Shown: piece after piece, positions 1 through 8,750 of the stretch
Layout: each line of letters opens with the position of its first letter
Numbering within the stretch: the first letter of the stretch is position 1
Notes under the pieces: model-generated
Told to the model about the DNA's origin: nothing
The model's input: the letters and a program-made list of their open reading frames with translations, nothing else
Database searches by the model: none
Origin: JASGDB01 sp049841315
GTDB lineage: Bacteria > Bacteroidota > Bacteroidia > Flavobacteriales > Weeksellaceae
DNA: 37,751 nt
Assembly: GCA_049841315.1 (NCBI GenBank)
Contig: JASGDB010000005.1
Coordinates: 1 to 37,751 of the forward strand
Reading direction: 5' to 3'
Translations under genes and position numbers: made by a program

Positions 1-123
1 AATGTAAAAAAAACTTTGCGACCATTGCGTTTAAAATAAAACAATTGATTTTTAGCCATTTACATTAAGTATATGTATGTTTTTAATGCGTATGACCTGT
101 TCGTGGCATTAATTATAAAAAAC

Positions 124-131
124 TATATTTG
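124..131 (+). promoter_or_regulatory. Putative -7 element for the symporter gene
   Basis: The octamer TATATTTG matches the Bacteroidota -7 consensus TAnnTTTG and ends 26 nt before the ATG of the symporter. No clear TTG is seen at the -33 position, so this is a moderate call. Confidence 0.5.
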
Positions 132-157
132 TAAATCAAGTAAGAAACAAAAACTAT

Positions 158-1408
158 ATGAAAGGGCAGAACAAACTATTTATCGCTATTATCATCGGAT
201 TGGTTTTAGGAATTGCGGCAGGCGGAATTGTACATTTAAAATATCCTGATTCATCAGGCTATTTTTCTAAAAACATCAAACTTTTCGGAACACTTTTCAT
301 CCGTCTTGTTCAGATGATTATTGCACCGCTGGTTTTCACCACATTAGTTGTGGGAATTGCGAAAATGAGCGATGTAAAAATGATAGGCAGAGTAGGAACA
401 AAAGCAATGCTGTGGTTTATTTCGGCTTCACTGGTTTCTCTGTCAATAGGTTTGATTCTGGTAAACTGGCTGGAACCGGGACACGTTACGCAACTTCCTG
501 TTCAGGATGTTTCTTCTGCGGACGAACTCGTGAAAAATTCCAAAGGATTTTCTTTAGAAGATTTTGTAAAGCACATCATTCCGAAAAGTCTATTCGAGGC
601 TTTTGCCGCCAATGAAGTTTTGCAGATTGTGGTATTTTCCGTAATGTTCGGTGTAGCGCTTGCCAATATGGGCGAAGAATATACAAAACCGATTCTGAAA
701 GCATTTGACATCTGCGCTCACGCCATTCTGAAAATGGTAGGTTATATTATGTGGGTGGCTCCGCTTGGCGTTTTCGGTGCTATTGCGGCGGTAGTGGCGA
801 CCAATGGTTTTGAAATTTTCAAAGTCTATGCGGTTTATCTCCGTGATTTCTTTTTTGCACTTGCTATTTTGTGGCTCATTTTATGTGTGGTCGGCTATCT
901 GATTTTAGGGAATCGGTTGTTTGAATTATTAAGAAGAATTAAAGAACCTTTACTCATCGCATTTTCCACCACGAGCTCCGAAGCGGTTTTTCCGAAATTA
1001 GTGGAAGAACTGGAACGTTTCGGGTGCAACAACAGGATTGTTTCTTTCATTTTACCATTAGGATATTCTTTCAATCTGGACGGAAGTATGATGTATATGA
1101 CTTTCGCTTCCATTTTTATCGCGCAGATTTACGGAATCGATATGAGTTTGGGACAGCAGATTACGATGCTTCTGGTTCTGATGCTTACTTCAAAAGGAAT
1201 TGCAGGTGTTCCGAGAGCAAGTCTGGTCATTATTGTCGCAGCTTGTGGAATGTTTGATATTCCGGTGGAAGGAATCGCTCTGATTTTACCGATTGACCAT
1301 TTCTGCGATATGGGAAGAAGTATGACGAATGTTTTGGGAAATGCTCTGGCAACTACAGCGGTTTCCAAGTGGGAAGGACAGCTGGATAATCACGGTGGGG
1401 AATTGTAG
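158..1408 (+). CDS. Dicarboxylate/amino acid:cation symporter (DAACS family)
   Basis: This is an inner-membrane secondary transporter that would import glutamate/aspartate or C4-dicarboxylates with Na+ or H+. It has 416 residues, the normal size for the GltP/DctA/GltPh family. The N-terminus is hydrophobic and the protein has many membrane segments. The family's C-terminal substrate and cation site motifs are present: the serine-rich hairpin loop with SSEAVFPK near residue 275, GYSFNLDGSMMY near 305, and GVPRASLVI near 350. The gene stands alone, faces the M1 peptidase gene and shares a bidirectional terminator with it. Substrate choice between glutamate and dicarboxylates cannot be read by eye, so no symbol is given. 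Confidence 0.93.
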   Translation: MKGQNKLFIAIIIGLVLGIAAGGIVHLKYPDSSGYFSKNIKLFGTLFIRLVQMIIAPLVFTTLVVGIAKMSDVKMIGRVGTKAMLWFISASLVSLSIGLILVNWLEPGHVTQLPVQDVSSADELVKNSKGFSLEDFVKHIIPKSLFEAFAANEVLQIVVFSVMFGVALANMGEEYTKPILKAFDICAHAILKMVGYIMWVAPLGVFGAIAAVVATNGFEIFKVYAVYLRDFFFALAILWLILCVVGYLILGNRLFELLRRIKEPLLIAFSTTSSEAVFPKLVEELERFGCNNRIVSFILPLGYSFNLDGSMMYMTFASIFIAQIYGIDMSLGQQITMLLVLMLTSKGIAGVPRASLVIIVAACGMFDIPVEGIALILPIDHFCDMGRSMTNVLGNALATTAVSKWEGQLDNHGGEL

Positions 1409-1431
1409 TATATGAATAGTTTTTTTACATG

Positions 1432-1472
1432 AAACGGCTAAGTTATCACTGATGACTTAGCCGTTTTATTAT
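1432..1472. terminator. Bidirectional rho-independent terminator between convergent genes
   Basis: A 12-bp stem AAACGGCTAAGT/ACTTAGCCGTTT with an 11-nt loop is followed by T-rich sequence, with matching A residues on the other side. It lies between the stop codons of the symporter and the M1 peptidase and can serve both. Confidence 0.85.
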
Positions 1473-1491
1473 TATATTTTACGCATCAGCG

Positions 1492-3867
1492 TTATTTCCC
1501 CGCCTGCATCGGATTTACTTTTCCGTTAGAAGCGCCTCTTGCTGTAGCCTGATTTTTCTGCTTGAAAACCGAAAATTTCGACGGTGCTTCCGTTGCGGAA
1601 GATGCCGACCAGAAATTATTGGAAGTATCAATGTCCGCAGTTTCTTTCATCGGGTCAAGTTGGATTGATTTTAATTTTTTGTCGAAAGTATAGGTTTTGG
1701 AAACTTTTTGTTCATTCGCTCTCCAAATCTGTACGTTGATTTTGTCATTCAACTTAGAGCCGTCTTCAAATGTAAATTCCAGAATAATCGGCATTACCAG
1801 TCCACCTTTGTTGGCGAAATCAATCTGATAAGCCGTTACGTTTTTATTGACAGCATTCTTTTTGTCTTTGTCGGTCAGTTTTTCCTGAGATTCTGTTTTA
1901 AGGGAATACTGTTTTGAAGTATCCACTTTTTCCTGACCTCGGTCGTAACGGTAATAAAAATCCTGAACTTCTTTATCCGTATCGGCATAAAATTTTATGT
2001 TTTTATCTTCCCTGTTTCTGATTTTTGAAATATCTTCAAAATCGTTTAAAGCAGGTTTATCTACGGTATATTTCACTTCTTTTTCTTCTTTCGGAACGGC
2101 ATCGAAATCAGGTTCTGCCACCGTTACTTTTTCGATGGAAATATCCACAGGGTCGGTTCCGTAGAACCATCCTCTCCAAAACCAGTCCAAATCTTCGCCG
2201 CTCGCATCTTCCATCGTTCGGAACAAATCCGCAGGTTCGGGGTGTCGGAACGCCCATCTTTTGGAATAGGTTTTAAACGCTTTATCGAAAAGTTCCCTTC
2301 CCATAATGGTTTCACGGAGAATATTCAATCCGGTTGCCGGTTTTGCGTAAGCATTCGGACCGAATCTCGCGATATTTTCGGAATTGGTCATAATCGGTTC
2401 CAGTTCGTCTTTCGGAAGTTTCATATAATCTACGATTGCCCAGGCAGGACCTCGTTTTGACGGAAATTTATTGTCCCATCGTTCTTCCGTAAGATATTCC
2501 ACGAAAGTGTTCAGACCTTCATCCATCCAACTCCATTGTCTTTCATCGGAATTGATAATCATCGGGAAAAAATTATGACCGACTTCGTGAATAATCACGC
2601 CCAACATTCCGTTTTTTATCGCTTCGGAATACGTGCCGTCTTTTTCGGTTCTTCCGTAATTAAAGCAAATCATCGGATATTCCATTCCGTTCGCTGCTTC
2701 TATGGATTGAGCGACAGGATACGGATACGGAATCGTAAATTCAGAATACGTTTTTATGGTGTGAGCAACCGCTTTTGTAGAAAATTTTCGGTACAAACCG
2801 TAGGCTTCTTTTCCGTAAAAACTCATTGCCATTACTTTATTATTGTTTTCGGGAATCGTAACGCGCATTCCGTCCCATACAAATTTTCTGGAAGATGTCC
2901 ACGCAAAATCTCTCACGTTTTCGGCTTCAAATTTCCAGATTTTCCGTTCTTTCGATTTTGATTTTTCGGCTTTTTTGGCTTCGTCCAAAGTAACGATTTC
3001 CACAGGTTCGGAAGCATTTTCCGCTTGTCTGTATCTTGCTAATTGTGCGGAAGTAAGCACTTCAGAATAATTTTTACATTCGCCGGTTCCGCCTACAATA
3101 TGGTCTGCCGGAACATTCATCGTTACTTTATAATTTCCAAAAACAAGGGCAAATTCTCCTCTTCCCGTAAACTGATGATTCTGCCACCCGTGAAAATCGC
3201 TGTAAACGCACATTCTCGGAAACCACTGTGTCATTGTATAAAGGTCATTTCCGTCTTCGGGAAAATTTTCGTAACCGCCTCTTCCGCCCTTTGTCATTCG
3301 GTTCGGAATGTTGTAATTCCAATCGATTTTAAAGATAAATTTTTCGCCTTTTTTCAAAATTTTCGGCAGGTCAATCCGCATCATTGTCTTGTTTACTACG
3401 TATTTTAAAGGCGTTCCGGAAGCATCGGTTACTTTTTCCAGATTTACACCATAACCGTTGTCTTTTACGGGAATTTCGGAAGGTTTCAATCTGTCGATAT
3501 CCGCCGTTTTCGGAAGCGTAGATGAATTGGCAAAATCTGCATTTTTTACGGAAGACTGCTGGTTTTCATCCAGTTGAAGCCATAAATAATCCAAATCGTC
3601 GGGAGAATTGTTGTAATAGGTAATGGTTTCCGAGCCTTTCAAGTTGCGTTTGTCTTCATCAAGATAAGCGGAAATTTCGTAATCTGCCCTGTTTTGCCAA
3701 TAACCGTGTCCCGGTGCTCCGGAAGCGGTTCTGTACATATTTGGTGTCGGAAGAATGGTTCCCAACTGCTCGAATTTATTTCCGTGATTGCTTCCCGGGT
3801 TGTTCTGGATATTTTGTGCCGAAACAAAAACAGAACACATCAGAAATCCTAAAATTTTCCACTTCAT
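1492..3867 (-). CDS. Secreted M1-family zinc metallopeptidase
   Basis: This is a 791-residue gluzincin aminopeptidase-like protein. A signal peptide (MKWKILGFLMCSVFVSAQ) sends it across the inner membrane. The zinc site is complete: HEVGH at residues 427-431 and the third ligand E450 in WMDEGLNTF, giving the HExxH-x18-E spacing of family M1. The substrate-binding GAMEN loop is represented by NGMEYP about 35 residues upstream. The N-terminal region is the usual beta-sandwich, and the C-terminus (after about residue 600) is lysine/aspartate rich and ends in a low-complexity tail. It probably cleaves peptides in the periplasm or outside the cell. A -7 element (TACATTTG on the minus strand, 3906-3913) lies about 40 nt upstream. 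No T9SS tail was recognised. Confidence 0.92.
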   Translation of the reverse strand: MKWKILGFLMCSVFVSAQNIQNNPGSNHGNKFEQLGTILPTPNMYRTASGAPGHGYWQNRADYEISAYLDEDKRNLKGSETITYYNNSPDDLDYLWLQLDENQQSSVKNADFANSSTLPKTADIDRLKPSEIPVKDNGYGVNLEKVTDASGTPLKYVVNKTMMRIDLPKILKKGEKFIFKIDWNYNIPNRMTKGGRGGYENFPEDGNDLYTMTQWFPRMCVYSDFHGWQNHQFTGRGEFALVFGNYKVTMNVPADHIVGGTGECKNYSEVLTSAQLARYRQAENASEPVEIVTLDEAKKAEKSKSKERKIWKFEAENVRDFAWTSSRKFVWDGMRVTIPENNNKVMAMSFYGKEAYGLYRKFSTKAVAHTIKTYSEFTIPYPYPVAQSIEAANGMEYPMICFNYGRTEKDGTYSEAIKNGMLGVIIHEVGHNFFPMIINSDERQWSWMDEGLNTFVEYLTEERWDNKFPSKRGPAWAIVDYMKLPKDELEPIMTNSENIARFGPNAYAKPATGLNILRETIMGRELFDKAFKTYSKRWAFRHPEPADLFRTMEDASGEDLDWFWRGWFYGTDPVDISIEKVTVAEPDFDAVPKEEKEVKYTVDKPALNDFEDISKIRNREDKNIKFYADTDKEVQDFYYRYDRGQEKVDTSKQYSLKTESQEKLTDKDKKNAVNKNVTAYQIDFANKGGLVMPIILEFTFEDGSKLNDKINVQIWRANEQKVSKTYTFDKKLKSIQLDPMKETADIDTSNNFWSASSATEAPSKFSVFKQKNQATARGASNGKVNPMQAGK

Positions 3868-3905
3868 TTTATAAAAATTTTGATTGAATGGTATTAAAAA
3901 GTAAA

Positions 3906-3913
3906 CAAATGTA
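3906..3913 (-). promoter_or_regulatory. Putative -7 element for the M1 peptidase
   Basis: On the minus strand this reads TACATTTG, matching TAnnTTTG, 38 nt upstream of the ATG. No TTG was found at -33. Confidence 0.45.
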
Positions 3914-4000
3914 GTGAATTGTTATGAATATTAAGAATTAATTGATATTTTAATGCGTTTATCCTGTGGTCTCCTCAACCTCCGCCTCATTTTTTATTCC

Positions 4001-4008
4001 TAACTTTG
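4001..4008 (+). promoter_or_regulatory. Putative -7 element for rimO
   Basis: TAACTTTG matches TAnnTTTG and lies 42 nt upstream of the rimO ATG. Confidence 0.5.
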
Positions 4009-4050
4009 TACACTTTTTAAAATCACTCATCATTCATCACTTATTAAAAG

Positions 4051-5358
4051 ATGCGTACAAAATCAACAGGCAGAAAAAAAATTAATATCGTAACTCTCGG
4101 TTGCTCCAAAAACGTTTATGATTCCGAAGTCCTGATGGGACAGCTGAAAGCAAACGGAAAAGAAGTGGTACACGAAGACCGTGGGGATATTGTAGTCATC
4201 AACACCTGCGGATTTATTGATAATGCGAAAGAGGAAAGCATCAACACTATTTTGGATTTTGTGGAAGCCAAAAATCGGGGAGAAGTGGAAAAAGTTTTCG
4301 TTACAGGCTGTCTTTCAGAGCGGTATAAACCGGATTTGATAAAAGAAATTCCCGATGTTGACCAATATTTTGGGACAAGAGATTTACCGATTTTATTGAA
4401 ACATCTTGGTGCAGATTATAAGCACGAATTAGTTGGAGAACGTTTAACCACAACTCCGAAACATTACGCATATTTGAAAATTTCCGAAGGTTGCGACCGT
4501 CCTTGTTCGTTTTGTGCAATTCCTTTGATGAGAGGCGGACATACTTCCACGCCGATTGAAAAATTAGTCGTAGAAGCCCAAAAATTAGCCAAAAACGGTA
4601 CAAAAGAGCTTATTTTAATTGCTCAGGATTTAACGTATTACGGTTTGGATATTTATAAAAAACGAGCATTGGGAGATTTGCTGAAGGAATTAATAAAAGT
4701 AGAAGGAATCGAATGGATTCGCCTGCATTATGCCTTTCCGAGCGGGTTCCCGGAAGATGTTCTGGATATTATCCGTGAAGAGCCGAAAGTGTGCAATTAT
4801 ATCGACATTCCTTTACAGCACATCAATTCAGAGATTTTAAAATCAATGAGAAGAGGAACAACACACGAAAAAACCAATGCCCTTTTGGCAAAATTCCGTG
4901 AAAAAGTTCCCGATATGGCTATCAGAACCACTTTAATCGTCGGTTATCCCGGAGAAACGGAAGAGCGTTTTCAGGAAATGAAAGATTGGGTTCGGGAGCA
5001 GAAATTCGACAGACTCGGCTGTTTTACCTATTCTCACGAAGAAAATACGCACGCTTATCTTCTGGAAGACGATATTCCGCAGGAAGTGAAAGAAGCGAGA
5101 GTAGAGGAAATTATGGAATTGCAGTCGCAAATTTCTTGGGAAAAAAATCAGGAGAAAATAGGGCAGGTTTTTAAATGTATTTTCGACAGAAAAGAAGGTA
5201 ATTACTTCGTAGGAAGAACGGAATTTGATTCTCCGGACGTGGACAATACCGTTTTGGTTTCCGCCGATAACACTTATATCTCGAACGGCGATTTCGCTTA
5301 TGTGAAAATTACATCAGCCGAAGAATTCGATTTGTATGGAGAATTGGTTACGGAATGA
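4051..5358 (+). CDS. rimO: Ribosomal protein S12 methylthiotransferase RimO
   Basis: This radical-SAM enzyme adds a methylthio group to the conserved aspartate of ribosomal protein S12. It has 435 residues, a normal length. The N-terminal UPF0004 domain has its three cluster cysteines in LGCSKN, NTCGF and TGCLSE. The radical-SAM cluster is the CxxxCxxC at C148, C152 and C155 (GCDRPCSFC). The C-terminal region (about 370-435) fits a TRAM RNA/protein-binding domain. The cysteine contexts, including the S-E-G-C-D-R-P-C stretch, favour RimO over the tRNA enzyme MiaB. The gene is monocistronic, with a TAACTTTG promoter and its own terminator. Confidence 0.95.
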   Translation: MRTKSTGRKKINIVTLGCSKNVYDSEVLMGQLKANGKEVVHEDRGDIVVINTCGFIDNAKEESINTILDFVEAKNRGEVEKVFVTGCLSERYKPDLIKEIPDVDQYFGTRDLPILLKHLGADYKHELVGERLTTTPKHYAYLKISEGCDRPCSFCAIPLMRGGHTSTPIEKLVVEAQKLAKNGTKELILIAQDLTYYGLDIYKKRALGDLLKELIKVEGIEWIRLHYAFPSGFPEDVLDIIREEPKVCNYIDIPLQHINSEILKSMRRGTTHEKTNALLAKFREKVPDMAIRTTLIVGYPGETEERFQEMKDWVREQKFDRLGCFTYSHEENTHAYLLEDDIPQEVKEARVEEIMELQSQISWEKNQEKIGQVFKCIFDRKEGNYFVGRTEFDSPDVDNTVLVSADNTYISNGDFAYVKITSAEEFDLYGELVTE

Positions 5359-5366
5359 TAAAAATT

Positions 5367-5391
5367 AGGCTCTGAAATTTCAGAGCTTTTT
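5367..5391 (+). terminator. Rho-independent terminator after rimO
   Basis: A perfect palindrome, GCTCTGAAATTTCAGAGC (5369-5386), is followed by a T run, 10 nt after the rimO stop. Confidence 0.85.
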
Positions 5392-5612
5392 CATTGTGTA
5401 ATTGGTTGATTTTAAATGTGTTTTGTTTTTGAAATTTTTATTCCGCTAAAAATTTTGTTAAAAAAATTAACATTTTAACCATTTAATTAACTCTTTTTAA
5501 CACGGTGCTTGAATGTATTTACAGCAAAGCGATAACAGAGGTTGTTAAGATTTATTTATGTTAAATTTAACATTTATTAACAAATGAATGGTTCGTCAAA
5601 ATTATGCCGGAA

Positions 5613-5620
5613 TAAATTTG
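5613..5620 (+). promoter_or_regulatory. Putative -7 element that fixes the RlpA-like start
   Basis: TAAATTTG matches TAnnTTTG. It lies inside an upstream in-frame extension of the RlpA-like gene (possible ATG at 5584), so transcription probably starts after that ATG. This favours the start at 5650. Confidence 0.6.
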
Positions 5621-5649
5621 CACCATCAAACCCCAAAATATTCAAAGTG

Positions 5650-6024
5650 ATGAAAAGAGTAATTCTCGTAATCATAATGATGATTTCAACCTTAGGTCTT
5701 TATTCTTTCAGCAATAATAAGACCAATGATGCGAAAACAAGTTTTGCATCTTACTACCATAGCAAGTTTAATGGTAGAAAAACAGCCAGCGGTGAAATTT
5801 TTGACAACAACAAGCTCACTGCCGCAAATCTGAAACTACCTTTCGGAACGATGGTAAAAATCACCAATCTGAGGTCCGGAAAAAGTGTAGTAGTACGCGT
5901 GAACGACAGAGGTCCTTTCCACAAATCAAGAAGTTTTGACCTTTCTCAAGCCGCGTACAAAGAAATCGGCGACCTGAAATACGGAACAATGCCGATTGAA
6001 TATGAAATTGTCGACGAAGATTAA
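5650..6024 (+). CDS. RlpA-like septal/peptidoglycan-binding double-psi beta-barrel protein
   Basis: This is a secreted 124-residue protein with one RlpA-type double-psi beta-barrel domain, the fold found in lytic transglycosylases that act on peptidoglycan. The signal peptide is MKRVILVIIMMISTLGLYSF. The domain motifs follow in order: ASYYHSKFNGRKTASGE, AANLKLPFGTMVKI, VVVRVNDRGPF and RSFDLSQAAYKEIG. The conserved D of NDRGPF is the family's catalytic aspartate. An ATG at 5584 is in frame, but the promoter at 5613-5620 and the placing of the signal peptide favour 5650. No SPOR domain is present, so it may be a housekeeping envelope protein rather than true E. coli-type RlpA. Confidence 0.9.
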   Translation: MKRVILVIIMMISTLGLYSFSNNKTNDAKTSFASYYHSKFNGRKTASGEIFDNNKLTAANLKLPFGTMVKITNLRSGKSVVVRVNDRGPFHKSRSFDLSQAAYKEIGDLKYGTMPIEYEIVDED

Positions 6025-6039
6025 AAATTTATGATTCAA

Positions 6040-6073
6040 AAAAATGCTTCCTCAAATCGGGGAAGCATTTTTT
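6040..6073. terminator. Bidirectional terminator between the RlpA-like gene and the polyamine operon
   Basis: The stem AAAATGCTTCC/GGAAGCATTTT has A and T runs on both sides. It lies between the RlpA-like stop and the end of the minus-strand operon (6126), so it can end both transcripts. Confidence 0.85.
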
Positions 6074-6125
6074 ATTGATATCCTTTCAAATTTTTAACGA
6101 ATATTTCTGAATAAATTGGAAGTTT

Positions 6126-7145
6126 TCAATTTGGCTTTCTCCAAATAAAACCGTCCAAAAGGTAATGCGTAAGCTGCGGAACGACCAGAAGCGGAACCAA
6201 AACAGAAAGCCATTCCGAAGAAATATCCACAGAACGGATTGAAAAATGCTCCTGCCATACCAATATCTCCCAGAAAAATTCTTCAAAAAAGGCCAGCCCG
6301 ATAATAATTCCTATAAAAAGTAAAATCCCGAATCCGGTTTTAAAAACCGAAAGATTTTTTAAAACGTTTCTGTCCTTTTGTTTTATTTCACGGATGTAAA
6401 TCAGTGCGATGTAAGGAATTCCGTGCGAAATAACATTCAGAAGCGTGAAAATCAAATCATTGTTAAAATATACGATTCCGAAATACCACGACAAAAGAGT
6501 TCCCGTAATCAGCGTATTTTTCGAAATGTTAAAGGTTTTTGTACGAACAAACTGAGCAATGGTTTTCACAATCCAAACCGCGATAATCCCGAAATAAAGA
6601 ACCGTAATGAAAGGAACATAATCCGGAATATTCTGCATCCAGCCAAATTCATTTTCCACAAACCAGGTAAATTCTTTCGGTGTTTTAAACCAATAAAGCA
6701 TCGGATAAATGGTTGCCGAATAAATCGTAACCGAATCCCAGAATTTTGAAAATCCTTTGTTTTCAAATCTTGCGTAAAGACGCATAAAACCATATTGCTG
6801 ACGGACAAAATGAAACACCGCCACCAAAGCCAGAACCGACCAGAAAACCAAACTTCCGAACTGAAAAAGAACAAGCCCCGAAACCAGACTCAAAGCGGGA
6901 ATCCCGAGATAAAGCCATTTTCTTTTCTGAAATTCTTCCTTTATAAAATACGTTTTGAAAAGCGTCGAATAAACGTGAGCTACATCCACAAAAACAATCA
7001 GAATCAGCCACGTATAAAAAGAATACCGGTTTTCCAGCGACTCGATTTCCCGCTGAAACAGAACCACGAAAAGCAACACCAAAAAAGGAGGGGATAGAAT
7101 AAAAATCCCGTCTGTTTTCGCATTATATATCCAAGGTTGTTTCAT
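6126..7145 (-). CDS. Polytopic membrane protein with conserved-looking histidine motifs (possible membrane metalloenzyme)
   Basis: I do not recognise a named family with certainty. The 339-residue protein has roughly 8-9 hydrophobic segments. Polar residues sit in or beside them in a pattern typical of metal-binding membrane oxygenases or desaturases: D54-x2-H57, H112-x3-Q116-Q117-Y118, H241 (SHGIPY), and H327-x3-D331 (THYLLDGFIW). Similar proteins in this group are sometimes labelled beta-carotene monooxygenase, which I would not adopt. Its ATG overlaps the TAA of the FAD oxidoreductase by one base (TAATG), so the two are translationally coupled. It is the last gene of the eight-gene operon. 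Inference: it carries out or supports a membrane step on the product of the SpeD/SpeE-like enzymes. Confidence 0.75.
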   Translation of the reverse strand: MKQPWIYNAKTDGIFILSPPFLVLLFVVLFQREIESLENRYSFYTWLILIVFVDVAHVYSTLFKTYFIKEEFQKRKWLYLGIPALSLVSGLVLFQFGSLVFWSVLALVAVFHFVRQQYGFMRLYARFENKGFSKFWDSVTIYSATIYPMLYWFKTPKEFTWFVENEFGWMQNIPDYVPFITVLYFGIIAVWIVKTIAQFVRTKTFNISKNTLITGTLLSWYFGIVYFNNDLIFTLLNVISHGIPYIALIYIREIKQKDRNVLKNLSVFKTGFGILLFIGIIIGLAFFEEFFWEILVWQEHFSIRSVDISSEWLSVLVPLLVVPQLTHYLLDGFIWRKPN

Positions 7146-8746
7146 TATTTTTTAAGCATTTTTTCCGCCGTCTCGATTCCCTGATGAAAAGCCTCCTCAA
7201 AAATAGAAATTCCCGACAAATCGGAATGTGCAAAAAAGATTTTTCCGTTCATCGGTTCGCCCGCTTTTCTGCGTTCTTCCCCGAAAATAAAATTCGGAAC
7301 AGGCGTTATCATTCCGTGTCCCAATTTATGAAAACTGATTTCCAAAAGGTAATTTTCGATTTCCGGATGTGCGGTTTTCAGTTCATCGAGCACCATTTTT
7401 TTCAGTTCCTCATCTTTCATATTCAACAGTTTTTTTCGTGCTTTCCCACAATCGCTTGTTGAAAAACTGCGGTAATAAGTGATGACTTTTTCCCCGACAA
7501 TCTGATTGAGATTCTGATGCTGGTCGTTAATATATCCCAAACCTTCCGCTCCGAAAATCACATTGTCCCACGCCAATCCTTCTCCGCCTCCAAACTCGTT
7601 TTTCAATGTCAAAGTCGCCAGAAGCCACGGAACATAATTGAAATTTTTGAACGTACGGTTTTTAAAAATATATTGATTTACAAACTGAGGCGTTGCAAAA
7701 AGCACCTTTTCGGCAATGATTTTCTTTGAAATTTTCTTTTTATCATCAAAAACCAGAACTTCTGCCGATTGTTCATTTTGGGAAACATCATACACCAAAT
7801 GGCGGGACAAAAATTGTTTCCCGACCGATTCGGAAAGGTGTTTCGCCAGTCTTGCATTTCCTTCCGGCCACGTAAAAACCTGACTATGGCGGTTCGTTGC
7901 CCAATTATTTTTTCGTGCCGAAAAATAGTGAATCCCAGCCCAAGCTGAAACGAAATCAATACCCAATCCGTAATCGTCTTTGCAGGAATAATCCAGAAAC
8001 CAAAGCAATTCTTCCGATTTGAAATGATGAGAATTTAGCCAGAATTTAAACGTAACAGCTTCTAATTTTTTCGCTTCCTCTGTCACTGCGGATTTCCGGA
8101 CAGGAATATCAAACCAGTATTTTCCCGATGCATCTTTTTTGGTTCGGAAGTCATCCATTATTTTGAAAAAACGGGCAAATTCGTCTTGTATTTCCTGAGA
8201 AGTTCCGTTTTTGGGAACGAGTTCGTTCTGCCATTCGTTGCGGAAAAAAAGCCGTTCTTCCTGCGGAAAAGTAAGTTGCTCATCATCAAAAACAGGAAGT
8301 CCGTTCTCATCATCGCCGAGATAAATTCCGGAATCTTTTAAAAATTCAATCAGTTCAGAGTCTTCTTTGTTGGGAATCGGAAGATAATGTGCTCCGAGCG
8401 GAAATTTTGAAAACCGGTTTTCTCCATTGGACGAATTTCCTCCTAAGTGGTCTTCCATTTCAATAAGAAGAAAATCGCTTTCGTTATGTTTTCGGAAATA
8501 TCTGCACGCGGAAAGTCCTGAAATTCCTCCTCCGATTACCAGAAATTTTGTCCGGATTTCTTCCGTCGGTTTCGGAAAATCTTTTGCCCAAAGCCGATGT
8601 CCCAAAATGTAATTCGTCCCCGTGATTTTTACGAGAAAAGATTTTGCGGTTTGCTTGCAGTATTGTAGAAACGGCAGCATCATTCCCGCCCAAAACAGCG
8701 TTTTCAGGAATGATTTTCTGGAAATATGTTGCGGATTCGAAGCCAT
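7145..8746 (-). CDS. FAD-dependent amine-oxidase-like oxidoreductase with Tat-like N-terminus
   Basis: This is a 533-residue flavoprotein of the NAD(P)-binding/amine oxidoreductase class. The FAD-binding Rossmann motif is at residues 70-77 (VIGGGISG), followed by IEMEDHLGGNS, which fits the ADP-ribose-binding region. The N-terminus, ISRKSFLKTLFWAGMMLPFL, resembles a twin-arginine signal or anchor with RK in place of RR, so the enzyme may be exported folded with its FAD. An ATG 33 nt further upstream (8779) is in frame but lies inside the preceding gene. The ATG at 8746, 4 nt after that gene's stop, fits the operon better. Next to a spermidine-synthase-like gene it could oxidise a polyamine-like product. 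That role is inference; the substrate is unknown. Confidence 0.8.
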   Translation of the reverse strand: MASNPQHISRKSFLKTLFWAGMMLPFLQYCKQTAKSFLVKITGTNYILGHRLWAKDFPKPTEEIRTKFLVIGGGISGLSACRYFRKHNESDFLLIEMEDHLGGNSSNGENRFSKFPLGAHYLPIPNKEDSELIEFLKDSGIYLGDDENGLPVFDDEQLTFPQEERLFFRNEWQNELVPKNGTSQEIQDEFARFFKIMDDFRTKKDASGKYWFDIPVRKSAVTEEAKKLEAVTFKFWLNSHHFKSEELLWFLDYSCKDDYGLGIDFVSAWAGIHYFSARKNNWATNRHSQVFTWPEGNARLAKHLSESVGKQFLSRHLVYDVSQNEQSAEVLVFDDKKKISKKIIAEKVLFATPQFVNQYIFKNRTFKNFNYVPWLLATLTLKNEFGGGEGLAWDNVIFGAEGLGYINDQHQNLNQIVGEKVITYYRSFSTSDCGKARKKLLNMKDEELKKMVLDELKTAHPEIENYLLEISFHKLGHGMITPVPNFIFGEERRKAGEPMNGKIFFAHSDLSGISIFEEAFHQGIETAEKMLKK

Positions 8747-8750
8747 AATT

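Noticed and set aside
5584..5649. Upstream extension of the RlpA-like gene (start at 5584)
   Set aside because: A TAAATTTG promoter at 5613-5620 lies within it, and the signal peptide begins at 5650.
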